From NCBI GenBank assembly GCA_002346225.1, contig DDYY01000028.1, positions 1-44,739 on the forward strand: a DNA stretch of 44,739 nucleotides, read 5' to 3'. Position 1 is the first letter of the stretch. Each line of letters starts with the position of its first letter. The notes under the pieces are model-generated. The model ran no database searches. It was not told where the DNA came from and saw only the letters and a list, made by a program, of their open reading frames with translations. The translations under genes were made by a program, and so were the position numbers. This document shows, piece after piece, positions 24,518-33,542 of the stretch. The stretch comes from Bacteroidetes bacterium UBA3022 (lineage in GTDB: Bacteria > Bacteroidota > Bacteroidia > Chitinophagales > BACL12).

Positions 24518-25528
24518 TCACTTTTCTTTTGCGGTTCCATATACCCTGTTTTGAAACAACTTGTCAATATGAGGGCTTACTGCATTGGCTAGCAGGATGG
24601 CATACATCACGCCTTCCGGCAGTCCGCCCCAGGTGCGTATCACTACTACCATGATACCAATGAATACGCCGTATACTACAACCCCCTTAGCCGTAAGCGG
24701 AGAGGCAACCATATCGGTAGCCATAAATACCGCTCCCAGCATAAGCCCACCGGAGAATAAGGCAAACAGCGGAGAAGGATAGGTCGTTGCGTCCATCAGG
24801 TACAATGCGCCATTGAATACAAACACCGTGAGTAATATGGCTATCGGAATGCGCCAGTTCATCATATTTCTAAGGGCGAGATAGAGACCGCCTAAGAGAA
24901 TGATGATGGCACAGGTTTCACCTGTAGATCCGCTGATGAGGCCCAGTGCCAGATCGTGCAAGGTGGTGGAGGCACCACCGAATTTAAAGGCTGCCAGTGG
25001 AGTTGCCCCGGAAATGGCATCTACTGTCGGTTCCATGAATGGAAAGGCCAGTACGGAAGAGGAAATATGTGAGAACCTGTCAGCGCTAAAGGACGGATAC
25101 CAGGTGGTGATGGCTACCGGAAAGGCTGCCTGCAAAATGGCACGCCCAACTAGTGCCGGATTGAAGACGTTGTACCCCAATCCGCCAAACGCAAATTTTC
25201 CAACGGCGATGGCTATCACTCCGCCGAAAAATGTCATCCATAATGGAAATGCCGGAGGCAGGGAGAGACCCAGCAACAGACCAGTAATAATAGCCGACCA
25301 GTCAGTGATGGTACTCGCCTTATTCGACCATCGGCAGAGCAGGTGTTCCGTGAGCACACATGCCAGAACGGCGGTAAGTATGACCAGCAGCGCATTCCAT
25401 CCAAATGCATATACGGCAAAACCGGCGACCGGTAGCAATGCCACAACCACATTTCGCATGATAGCAGCAGTGCTGATGTCTTTCTGAAGGTGAGGTGAAG
25501 TGCTGATATGTAGGGTCTTACTAAGCAT
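24518..25528 (-). CDS. rnfD: Rnf complex subunit RnfD (FMN-binding membrane subunit)
   Basis: A 336-residue membrane subunit homologous to NqrB with about nine helices. The covalent FMN site is DAISGATPLAAF with Thr 176 as attachment residue. GGLGYNVFNPALVGRA and the C-terminal GLPEGVMYAILLANAVSPHID are family segments. The frame extends to 25636, but the start at ATG 25528 gives MLSKTLHISTSPH and overlaps the rnfC stop by 8 nt (ATGCTTAG), a coupled junction. Confidence 0.95.
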   Translation of the reverse strand: MLSKTLHISTSPHLQKDISTAAIMRNVVVALLPVAGFAVYAFGWNALLVILTAVLACVLTEHLLCRWSNKASTITDWSAIITGLLLGLSLPPAFPLWMTFFGGVIAIAVGKFAFGGLGYNVFNPALVGRAILQAAFPVAITTWYPSFSADRFSHISSSVLAFPFMEPTVDAISGATPLAAFKFGGASTTLHDLALGLISGSTGETCAIIILLGGLYLALRNMMNWRIPIAILLTVFVFNGALYLMDATTYPSPLFALFSGGLMLGAVFMATDMVASPLTAKGVVVYGVFIGIMVVVIRTWGGLPEGVMYAILLANAVSPHIDKLFQNRVYGTAKEK

Positions 25529-26861
25529 CGGCCACCTCCTTTTTATGCTCTTGCCGCTTGCGGATAATGGATTTCGACAAACGGAAATACTGAACCAATG
25601 GAATATGGGATGGACATACATAGCTGCAGGAGCCACATTCGAAACAGTCCATCAGGTGGTGTGCAGGCATGGCATCATAAGCTTCAAACTTGGCCAATAT
25701 GCCCAGTTTGGAGGGATTCAGGGAAAGCGGACATGCATCCAGGCAGGCTCCGCATTTGATGCAGGGAAGGATATTCGGTTGTCTGATTTCCTTATCGCTA
25801 AACACCACAATACCGGATGTGCCTTTCACTATAGATATATCAAGATTGGAAACAGCTACGCCCATCATAGGTCCACCCATGTAAACTTCGCTAATATGTG
25901 GGTCGGCTTCAACATGCTCCAGAACAAAGCGCAAGGGTGTGCCGACCGGTATAAGGTAGTTGCCTTTTTTTCCGACAGCCGGGCCGGTTATCGTGACCAC
26001 CCGCTCCTGAATACCCCTGCCGTGCGGCAGCAGGCGACCTATCTCTGCAGTAGTGGCTACGTTAACTACAACTGCGCCTACATCAACAGGCAGACCGCCT
26101 GAAGGCACTTCTCTGTTGAGTAGCGCTGTGATGAGCATCTTTTCTGCGCCCTGCGGATACTTAACCGGAAGGACTTTAACGGCTACATTCAGGTCGTTTG
26201 GAATATGGGCCGACAGGTGGTTCGCGGCATCTACTTTATTGGCTTCAATACCGATAACGGTGGAACGTGCGCCGGTCACTTTGAGCAGGTAGCGGATACC
26301 CATAAAAATATCATCTGCCTGCTCGAGCATGACCCGATGGTCGGTGGTGAGGTAGGATTCGCATTCTACACCATTGATAATAAGTGTATCGCAATGCTTG
26401 CCTTCGGGAATTTTCAGCTTAACATGTGTTGGGAAGGCTGCACCACCTAATCCCACAATGCCTGCATCCTGTATGCCCTGAAGAATTTCGTCTGCCGAAG
26501 CATGATCCACATTAACAGGATTGCCTTCCAGAACTTCCTGGGTGTCGGCGGCGAAGGTTTCCAGATAAATCCCCTCCGTCATCTTTCCGGAGATGGTAGG
26601 GACGTTGGCAATTTTACGCACCCTGCCGGTTACCGGAGCATGCACAGGTACGGACATCACGCCACTGGCTTTTGCAAGCAACTGACCACGCACTACTTCC
26701 TGTCCTTCCCGCACTACGATGGTGGCGGGTGCTCCAATGTGCATATTCAAAGGAAGGATCATTACCGGTGCAAACGGAAACTGCCGGATAGGCATACCCT
26801 TGGTGGCATCCTTGTGTTCAGGTGGGTGAACACCGTGCTTAAATGTATTTTTTGTCAGCAC
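25521..26861 (-). CDS. rnfC: Rnf complex subunit RnfC (NADH and Fe-S)
   Basis: A 446-residue peripheral subunit that carries the FMN/NADH site. The N-terminus is FKHGVHPPEHKDAT. The lipoyl-like region has PVHAPVTGRV. The Complex I 51-kDa-like domain includes GLGGAAFPTHVKL and INGVECESYLTTDHRVM. Two 4Fe-4S sets follow: Cys 367/370/373/377 (CIKCGACLDACP) and 406/409/412/416 (CFECGSCSYVCP). The start is GTG at 26861, 19 nt after the stop of the oxidoreductase gene; no ATG is nearby in frame. Confidence 0.95.
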   Translation of the reverse strand: MLTKNTFKHGVHPPEHKDATKGMPIRQFPFAPVMILPLNMHIGAPATIVVREGQEVVRGQLLAKASGVMSVPVHAPVTGRVRKIANVPTISGKMTEGIYLETFAADTQEVLEGNPVNVDHASADEILQGIQDAGIVGLGGAAFPTHVKLKIPEGKHCDTLIINGVECESYLTTDHRVMLEQADDIFMGIRYLLKVTGARSTVIGIEANKVDAANHLSAHIPNDLNVAVKVLPVKYPQGAEKMLITALLNREVPSGGLPVDVGAVVVNVATTAEIGRLLPHGRGIQERVVTITGPAVGKKGNYLIPVGTPLRFVLEHVEADPHISEVYMGGPMMGVAVSNLDISIVKGTSGIVVFSDKEIRQPNILPCIKCGACLDACPLSLNPSKLGILAKFEAYDAMPAHHLMDCFECGSCSYVCPSHIPLVQYFRLSKSIIRKRQEHKKEVADA

Positions 26862-26880
26862 TGTCTTCCGTTGTTCTTGC

Positions 26881-29800
26881 TTAGTTGTATTTAGCCGCCC
26901 GTGTCATCCATTTTTCTATATCCTTGCCCGTTTGTTGTGCAGGAAGTCCCGGATGTATGACCCTGGCAGTGCATTTTTCAGCTGCTTTTACCAAATCCTG
27001 GTAGGGACCTCCGTCGGGGTTTTTGATATAGGCTTTTTTATCGCTGTTATAAGCGAATATATTAGGGTTTATTTTAATACATTCATCGCAGGCTGTGCAA
27101 CTTTCTGTTTCCAGCCATGGTGCAAGCGATGCGGCAGATGTTCCGTTTTCAGAGGCTGTTTCCGCTGCTTTGGCTTCAGGTTCTTCTACCAACTGCATTA
27201 TGCCATTGCCATCGTCACCTGCCAGCTGCATCAAGCCTTTGGCGATTCTTCCCACTACTTCAGCACGGATTTTACCTTCTATGTCTTCCTGCTTTTCTTC
27301 AGCAGGTTTTACCCCTGCTATATCCCGCAGCATGATCCAGAAATTGCGGCGTTCTTCGCAGGCTTCCACAATCTTCATGGCTACCAGTACGCGATTGAGT
27401 TGTTGTTTCCGGTCTACTGCCCAGATGTAAGGATACTTTCCTTCTCTTTCTTCTTCGGACAATTCCAGGAAGTTGGCCAGTGGTACCATATTTTCATTCC
27501 AGCTATCTTTCGGTACCTGGCGGAAATGTTTCCTGAATCGCGCTTCAGTTAACGCGAAGTCTGCGAATGTCATGGCCACTTCCATTGTTTTGGTCCGGCC
27601 GTTTTCTTTGTATTGCAGCCGATAAGTCGGCCAGAGCTGGTCCATAGCAGGATTCCCTTCGATATCAAATCCTTCCCGGGCTGTTATACCATTGTCGGGA
27701 TTGAATTTAAAGACCGGATAGGCACGGGATTCCACAGCCAGTTTTGCCTGATGAACACCCATATCGTCGCCTACACCATGTTCGGGTTGGCAGGTAGTAT
27801 AGAGGTTGAAGAGAGCAGGACGTCTGGTCATCAAACCATCGATAAAGCCTTCTATCATGTGGCTGGTATTCGCTAGAGTGGCTTGCATTACATAGGTGTT
27901 GCGATGGGCCATGGCAATAAGTCCGATTTCCTTTCTGGGCTCTGACTTGCCTTGCAATACTTTTCCGTATTGAGCCATATCGGATATCTGACCCACAAAG
28001 CCCGAAGTACAGGCCTGACCTCCGGTGTTGCTGTACACCTGTGTGTCCACTACCACTACCTTCACGGGTTTACCCGATGCCATCAGGCGGGAAAGGTTTT
28101 GAAATCCGATATCGTACATGGCACCGTCGCCACCAAGCGCTACTACAGGAGGACATAAATGCCATTCTTCATCAGTGAATTGCTGCCAGTTAAAGTAGGT
28201 GAAGAAGTCTTTGTGATCTGCAGCCCGATATGTGCCGGCCAGTTCCATCTCAGCGCGGCGAATCACCTTGAACCCATCTGCCATTTTCGACATATGTCCT
28301 TCAAAGATGCCCATCGCCATAGAGGTAGAATCCTGGAAAAGGTGATTGGCCCATGGGAAAGGGTAGGGGTTATACGGCCAGGTGCTGCCCCAGACGGAGG
28401 TACAACCTGTAGCATTACACATACCCATAGATGAGCGTCCTTTTTGGGTGGTGCCGTCGGTGTATTTCCATTTCAGTTGCTTCAGTTTAGCGAGCAACTG
28501 GGTCATTTCCCGCAGCCATTCCTGGTCGATAGGAGTTCCACCTTTTTCCTGTTCCAGTCTTTGCGTAAGTTCTGACATGGTCAGGTCGTGGTCATGCGCT
28601 TCAGCGGTAATTTTTTCGATAGCAGCAGCATCCGCCACATTCACCGAACCCATTAATTTACCTTGTATATGTTTTTCGAGCTGGTCGCACAGCTCTGTCA
28701 GATAGGCTATATGTTTTTTCACTCTGGGCTGCATGAGGCTTTCAACCGTTGCCACAAACAAGTGTATGACTGATTTTTCTGAGCATCCCAGACAAGCGCC
28801 GTCACCACTGGCGAAGTTCAGATAAGCATCCTTATTCAACAGTAGTGTTTCGAGCGGACCAATTTTTTCTTCCAGATCATCGATGCGCTTGTACTGGTCG
28901 GGTGTATTGGGCAGGTCAGTCCAAAGGTCCCATTCCTTCCGTAAGCGCGCTACGGATGCCTCTGTCTGGGGTACAGAACGCAATGCATCATCGTTACACA
29001 CCTGAACGCATTCCATACATCCTTTACAGGTTGTAGGATTGACGGTGATACTGAAAAGTCCTCCGCTACCCGGAGCATCCTTTTCATGCAATTCGAAGTA
29101 GGGGCGGGTAAGTGCAAACCGGAAGTCGCCCAGTTCTTCCCGGAACCATTTAAATTCCTTCGCCAGCTGTTCGTCCTTGTTTTCTTCCAGCATCTGGTCG
29201 ATTGCTTCCTGAATATAATCGTTAACAGTTGCATCGGTTTTTTCTGAAGTAAATAACGCACGGACTTTGCTTTCCATTTGTCGCACTGCTTTGGGCAGGG
29301 CGTTGACTTCACCGTGGTTTTTTTTCACCCTTGTTACAATGGTGTTCAGCACGTCCGACAGCTCACTGACCAGGCCGGGTATGGCTGTATCTGGACATAC
29401 AGTATAGCAATCGCCGCAGGCTGTACAGTTATTGGGTATCCATTCAGGGTGTTCGAAGCGAATGCCTGTCATATCTCTGAAAAGAGAGGAGGCTGCCGGC
29501 ATCACACTGAGCCCGATGAAAGGGTCGGTAATGTTATCGTTGCCCATACCGCGCTGGTAGAAGTTGCCTGTCTGTTCCCAGAAGCGATGGATATCGCTGA
29601 GTCTGGATGCACTCTGTGGCATATGTTTCAACATGGTAGGCAAGGGGAGTACAGTTTGTCTGTTGGTCTTTTCGCCACTATCGGTGCTGATAACTTTGTT
29701 TTTGATTTCGTGTACTTCGTCAAAACCTCTCTTCACCACCCGCATGTTGTCATCCACCACCCTTTGGCCTTTTCCACCGAACTTCGATTTCACTTGGTCT

Positions 29801-31785
29801 TCAATGGCCTTCAGCAGCGACGCATCGGTAAGTCCTGCCTGTTGCATGACCGGTGATGCTGCAAAAAAAGCTCCCTGGAAAGCAATGCCCTGCATGCGCA
29901 GTTGCAGTTCCGGATCAGTAGCTTCTTCACGTGCTATCCTGAATCCATCTATGTAAAATATACGGATATTATTATCAATGATTAATTGCTGGTACTGCCG
30001 CGGTATATCATTCCATACCTCTTCAGGTTTACTGCGTTCACTCTGGATGATGAAGCATCCGCCCTCTTTCAGTCCTGCCAGTGCATTCGTATGTTTAAAT
30101 ACATTGGGATCTGGTGAGAGTACCACATCCACGAAGAAATATTCGCAATTGACGCGGATAGGTTCCGGTGCTGCTGCGAGGTAGTAAGTGGTGGGTTGTC
30201 CTTTCTTCTCCGAACCGTATTTGGGATTAGCCTTGATATGGTAATCCAGCAGGTCGAAAAGCGTCATGGCAAGATTCTTACCGGTGGTGATGGCTCCCCA
30301 TCCGCCGACGGAATGGAAGCGAACGGTGATGGCACCCTTCGGCATGAGGTTGGGGTTCTCAGAACCGCGAATAGCCAGATCCTTGATTTGCGGATAGGCG
30401 TCGGCTATGGTTTCCTGATACGCTTTTTGTTTGGGAGTAAAGGCCGCATCCCGCAGAAAATCGATGGACAGATAGAACATTTTTTTATGCTTGCCGTCTG
30501 GGAGCATATTTTCTACGGCACCGATGATACCCTCGGGCTGAAGGTCGCGGCTGCCCATTCCGAAAGAACCTGAGTAGATAACAGGCATGTCTTTTTGAGA
30601 GTAGCTTTCCAGTGCAGGATAAGGTTTCCCCGTTTTGTAACCGTCGTTTTCGAGACATTTCGCCAATGTCGCTCTTACTTCGCGGGCGATGGGTAAGTCG
30701 GAGGCAAGCGGCTGATCCAGGCGTTCCAGTATGGCCACTCCTTTTTTGCCTTTCAGTATTTTGCCTATTAAGTCGGCGGGGAATGGACGGAACATGACCA
30801 GGTCTACCACTCCCACTTTAATTTTTCGGGTGTTGCGGAGGTAGTCGGCTACTACTTGGGCACTGGGAATGATGCTTCCCTGTCCGAGTATCAGGTAGTC
30901 GGCATCTTCGGTTCTATACGTCATTACACGCTCATAGCTGCGTCCTGTAAGGCCTTCGAATTCGCGGAAAGCATTATCGATAATTTCCTGAATATGGTCG
31001 AAGAAGAAGGGGCGCTGTGCTGCTACACTTTGCATGTAGGCATCCTGGTTTTGAACTATACCTGCCATCATTGGATTATCGACATCCCACAGTTCCGGAA
31101 TACGGCGGCGCTGTTCTCCATATATAATACGCTGTGCAGGTGTTGGGGTGTCAATGATATCATCCGGTCGACCGAGGAATTCTCTGATCAGCTCCCTTTC
31201 GGGTACTTGTAAAGATTCGATGAGGTGGGTAGTGAGAAAGCCATCTTGTGCCACTACACCGGGAGTGAGCGAAAGCTCAGCTACCTTATGCGCAATGATA
31301 TTGAAGTCGGCTGCATGCTGGGCGTTTTTGGCAAAGAGCTGAAAGAAACCTGTATCGTCGATGGCATGGTAGTCGTCGTGACCGGCATGCACGTTGAGGG
31401 TCGATTTGGTCATGGCCCTGGCGCCAATGTTCAACACATAGGTAAGGCGTTTGCCCACCGCCGCGTAAAGCGATTCATGCATATAGGCAATACCTTGTCC
31501 GGAAGAAAAATTGGCCGAACGCAGGCCCGTCATGGAAAGACCTGCAGTGACTGCCGCAGCGGCGTGTTCGCCTTCCGGTTCAATGAATATGAGGGGTCTG
31601 TCCGAAATGTTCAGGTGCCCCTTGGCAGCTTCTTCCGCCCAGTATTCTCCCATCTGTGTAGATGGAGTGATAGGGTAGGCTCCTGCAGCATCAGAAGATT
31701 CCCGTTCGCACATTATGACTGCGGTATTACCATCCATAGCGGCCCGGATACCGGGATACTTAACGTTGTTGTTATGCTTATCCAT
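26881..31785 (-). CDS. nifJ: Extended pyruvate:ferredoxin (2-oxoacid) oxidoreductase, NifJ-like
   Basis: A 1,634-residue single-chain oxidoreductase that oxidises pyruvate or a related 2-oxoacid with CoA to acyl-CoA, CO2 and reduced ferredoxin. The order follows NifJ: domain I (about 10-250, AYPITPSTQMGEYWAE, IEPEGEHAAA), domain II (to about 430, IYSGSFGMGSRD), gamma domain (485-700, RFHSVGGWGAITTGK), a two-cluster ferredoxin domain (Cys 787/790/793/797 and 920/923/926/930), then the ThDP domain with GDGACLGCSEKS (Cys 998, 1001), ATGCTSVWG and ALGGDGAMYDIGFQNLSRL (1217-1235). Typical NifJ is about 1,170-1,200 residues. Here extra sequence lies between the two clusters (about 800-910), in a charged helical insert (about 1005-1115), and at the C-terminus, which ends in another mono-cluster ferredoxin (Cys 1563/1566/1569/1605). 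It heads the Rnf operon. Confidence 0.9.
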   Translation of the reverse strand: MDKHNNNVKYPGIRAAMDGNTAVIMCERESSDAAGAYPITPSTQMGEYWAEEAAKGHLNISDRPLIFIEPEGEHAAAAVTAGLSMTGLRSANFSSGQGIAYMHESLYAAVGKRLTYVLNIGARAMTKSTLNVHAGHDDYHAIDDTGFFQLFAKNAQHAADFNIIAHKVAELSLTPGVVAQDGFLTTHLIESLQVPERELIREFLGRPDDIIDTPTPAQRIIYGEQRRRIPELWDVDNPMMAGIVQNQDAYMQSVAAQRPFFFDHIQEIIDNAFREFEGLTGRSYERVMTYRTEDADYLILGQGSIIPSAQVVADYLRNTRKIKVGVVDLVMFRPFPADLIGKILKGKKGVAILERLDQPLASDLPIAREVRATLAKCLENDGYKTGKPYPALESYSQKDMPVIYSGSFGMGSRDLQPEGIIGAVENMLPDGKHKKMFYLSIDFLRDAAFTPKQKAYQETIADAYPQIKDLAIRGSENPNLMPKGAITVRFHSVGGWGAITTGKNLAMTLFDLLDYHIKANPKYGSEKKGQPTTYYLAAAPEPIRVNCEYFFVDVVLSPDPNVFKHTNALAGLKEGGCFIIQSERSKPEEVWNDIPRQYQQLIIDNNIRIFYIDGFRIAREEATDPELQLRMQGIAFQGAFFAASPVMQQAGLTDASLLKAIEDQVKSKFGGKGQRVVDDNMRVVKRGFDEVHEIKNKVISTDSGEKTNRQTVLPLPTMLKHMPQSASRLSDIHRFWEQTGNFYQRGMGNDNITDPFIGLSVMPAASSLFRDMTGIRFEHPEWIPNNCTACGDCYTVCPDTAIPGLVSELSDVLNTIVTRVKKNHGEVNALPKAVRQMESKVRALFTSEKTDATVNDYIQEAIDQMLEENKDEQLAKEFKWFREELGDFRFALTRPYFELHEKDAPGSGGLFSITVNPTTCKGCMECVQVCNDDALRSVPQTEASVARLRKEWDLWTDLPNTPDQYKRIDDLEEKIGPLETLLLNKDAYLNFASGDGACLGCSEKSVIHLFVATVESLMQPRVKKHIAYLTELCDQLEKHIQGKLMGSVNVADAAAIEKITAEAHDHDLTMSELTQRLEQEKGGTPIDQEWLREMTQLLAKLKQLKWKYTDGTTQKGRSSMGMCNATGCTSVWGSTWPYNPYPFPWANHLFQDSTSMAMGIFEGHMSKMADGFKVIRRAEMELAGTYRAADHKDFFTYFNWQQFTDEEWHLCPPVVALGGDGAMYDIGFQNLSRLMASGKPVKVVVVDTQVYSNTGGQACTSGFVGQISDMAQYGKVLQGKSEPRKEIGLIAMAHRNTYVMQATLANTSHMIEGFIDGLMTRRPALFNLYTTCQPEHGVGDDMGVHQAKLAVESRAYPVFKFNPDNGITAREGFDIEGNPAMDQLWPTYRLQYKENGRTKTMEVAMTFADFALTEARFRKHFRQVPKDSWNENMVPLANFLELSEEEREGKYPYIWAVDRKQQLNRVLVAMKIVEACEERRNFWIMLRDIAGVKPAEEKQEDIEGKIRAEVVGRIAKGLMQLAGDDGNGIMQLVEEPEAKAAETASENGTSAASLAPWLETESCTACDECIKINPNIFAYNSDKKAYIKNPDGGPYQDLVKAAEKCTARVIHPGLPAQQTGKDIEKWMTRAAKYN

Positions 31786-31805
31786 GACTTGTCTTGGAGT
31801 TTCTT

Positions 31806-31855
31806 AAAATAAACCGGGCAATAGTGCCCGAACGAAGTGCTCTTGCAAGGGCACT
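31806..31855 (-). promoter_or_regulatory. Attenuator-like leader of the nifJ-rnf operon
   Basis: Read on the minus strand, a first hairpin (31836-31855, arms AGTGC and GCACT, extended by CTTG/CAAG) is followed by a second (CGGGCA-CTAT-TGCCCG, 31815-31830) and then GTTTATTTT (31806-31814), a terminator-like tail. AGTGCCC in the first (31849-31855) can pair instead with GGGCACT in the second (31823-31829), which would disrupt the terminator. The start codon is 20 nt further on. Confidence 0.45.
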
Positions 31856-31869
31856 CCGTCTGGTGGCTA

Positions 31870-31877
31870 TAAAGTTA
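31870..31877 (-). promoter_or_regulatory. Candidate -7 box (TAACTTTA) of the nifJ-rnf operon
   Basis: TAnnTTTA on the minus strand, 84 nt before the nifJ ATG. Transcription from here would give a leader of about 75-80 nt that contains both hairpins. No good -33 element is seen. Confidence 0.4.
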
Positions 31878-31914
31878 TTTGGCTGATTCCCGAACCGGGA
31901 TTCTCTGTCTGTAG

Positions 31915-31943
31915 TGTAGTGCCATTTTGCATATAGCACTACA
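31915..31943. repeat. Inverted repeat after the HEPN-like gene
   Basis: TGTAGTGC (31915-31922) and GCACTACA (31936-31943) with a 13-nt loop. No T run on the minus strand, so it may be a weak terminator of the HEPN-like gene or an operator near the nifJ promoter. Confidence 0.35.
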
Positions 31944-31974
31944 GAAAAAGACTGGAGTGTGTCTGGCAAGTCCA

Positions 31975-32346
31975 TCAGGATGCCCGTGTTGGTTGCACCA
32001 AGTCTCTGGCTTTTGCGGCCAGTTCAAGGTGGTATCTTGCCACGTCCACATTCATCCATACATCTTCAGGATCCTGCAATTGGAGCAAGGCGGAAATGTC
32101 CAGTGCATTAAACCTTTCATCCCGCTGTCTGCAGGCGTTCAGCAACGCGTCCAGAGGATTGGCGGTATGAACTTGCTCTCCTTGTGATTGTAAAAATGCT
32201 GTGAGGTAATGCTGCACAGCCTTATAGGCGTGGTTACAAACCATGTAGGCTACAACATCCTCTTCGGGACGAGCCAGTTCCTCCCTTGCGGTTTCAAAAT
32301 GATTGGTGGCCTGCAGGAAAGTGGTGTTAGCGATATTTTCGTTCAT
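31975..32346 (-). CDS. HEPN-domain-like protein
   Basis: A 123-residue all-helical protein. The segment AYMVCNHAYKAVQHYLTAFLQSQG (about 33-56) followed by a HTANPLDALLNACRQRDERF block matches the layout of HEPN domains (four helices, Ala/Tyr-Lys-Ala core). The RNase signature Rx4-6H is not evident, so it may be a non-catalytic HEPN. No nucleotidyltransferase (MNT) partner is adjacent, which argues against a standard HEPN-MNT toxin-antitoxin pair. The start at ATG 32346 is preceded by a degenerate TACCTTGT box. Confidence 0.6.
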   Translation of the reverse strand: MNENIANTTFLQATNHFETAREELARPEEDVVAYMVCNHAYKAVQHYLTAFLQSQGEQVHTANPLDALLNACRQRDERFNALDISALLQLQDPEDVWMNVDVARYHLELAAKARDLVQPTRAS

Positions 32347-32595
32347 AACAAGGTATTTAAACAGGTTTCATTTCGACTTGAAAGCTATTTAAGACCCCAC
32401 TTCCCAATTATGACATTGGTCAGTATACAAAATGATTAAGGTTGTAGCCACAACAAGCAGACATCAGGGGGCAGGGGAAGTAGTTTTCTGATGCCCGGCA
32501 AGTCCAAAACGTTCATTTTGTCCCAAATCTGAGATACGACTTATTGAAAAATTAGGAGCGGGTGTTTTCTTGCATCCTATAAAATGCAACAACCG

Positions 32596-33351
32596 TTATC
32601 TGTTGATTTCCTGATCGATGAGGGCTATGGTTGCTTCAATTACCGGCAAGGCTAATTTTAGTTGTCGCGCTGCATTGCGCCCCCTCCAGTTGACCCCGGC
32701 CAGCAGTTGCAGGAAACCCTGACTTTGAAACAAATCGCGGGGTACATTGGACCAGCTCACAAAATTGGTTCCTTTAGAATCGTCAATATAGCGGTCACCA
32801 AAAAGCTCCAGCATGGCATCAATATTTTTAGCGTGATTCCGGGTGATGCTTTCAATGTTGTTGCCCAGTATGGGTAACTCGAAATCAAACAAATTAATAA
32901 TCGCGTTTCGTATGGTGTCGTTAGAGATTTTATCTATCCCCGATGATTTAAGTGCTTCGTAAGGTCCGGAGTTGTACTGAAAATTGATACCATTGTTCAA
33001 TTCGAAAACTTTGCCCATCAGGGTATCGTTAAAAGGGACATTGTTCTTGCTAAGCTCCATGAAATAATCGGAGGTGGTATACAGGCCATCATAGGTTGCT
33101 ATCATGTCCTCGAAATGCAGCAGGTCATTCTTTAAAGACTGGCTGATTTCTGTCAGCATCTTGAGTTCATAGATTCTGTCTTTTCGCGCTTCATTCCAGG
33201 TGTTTATCTGCAGCGCAATCAGAATTCCAATTACGACCAGTATAATTTCACCCAGGGCATACTTCAGGTATTTGCCGGTGGGAGATCCTGACGCAGCGGC
33301 CTTATTTGTATTCATACTATCGTAGCGCTTTTTCCTGAAGAATTTTATCAT
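32596..33351 (-). CDS. DUF6090 membrane-anchored protein
   Basis: A 251-residue protein. MIKFFRKKR at the start and YLKYALGEIILVVIGILIAL with following QINTWNE (about 28-54) are the signature of the Bacteroidota family DUF6090. It has a single membrane helix and the rest is a helical, probably periplasmic domain (about 55-251). The family is often multicopy in these genomes; its role is unknown. The first ATG fits the family N-terminus. Downstream to the HEPN-like gene there are 249 nt without a gene, in which I see only a CATCAG/CTGATG inverted pair around 32460-32502. Confidence 0.85.
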   Translation of the reverse strand: MIKFFRKKRYDSMNTNKAAASGSPTGKYLKYALGEIILVVIGILIALQINTWNEARKDRIYELKMLTEISQSLKNDLLHFEDMIATYDGLYTTSDYFMELSKNNVPFNDTLMGKVFELNNGINFQYNSGPYEALKSSGIDKISNDTIRNAIINLFDFELPILGNNIESITRNHAKNIDAMLELFGDRYIDDSKGTNFVSWSNVPRDLFQSQGFLQLLAGVNWRGRNAARQLKLALPVIEATIALIDQEINR

Positions 33352-33542
33352 TTGTAATGATAGTGGCTTTTTGGTTATTGGTGTTATGGCGTACCATTCG
33401 CAAACTAAACTACCACCGGAACATTTTACTTTCTCATAATATGCTATAAAATAAGGTTGTCTTTCTTTCGCTCATTTTTCCACTATACCGACATAAAATA
33501 TTCATCGTAAGCCAAAAATATTGCATCAGCTAGGTGGTAGCT

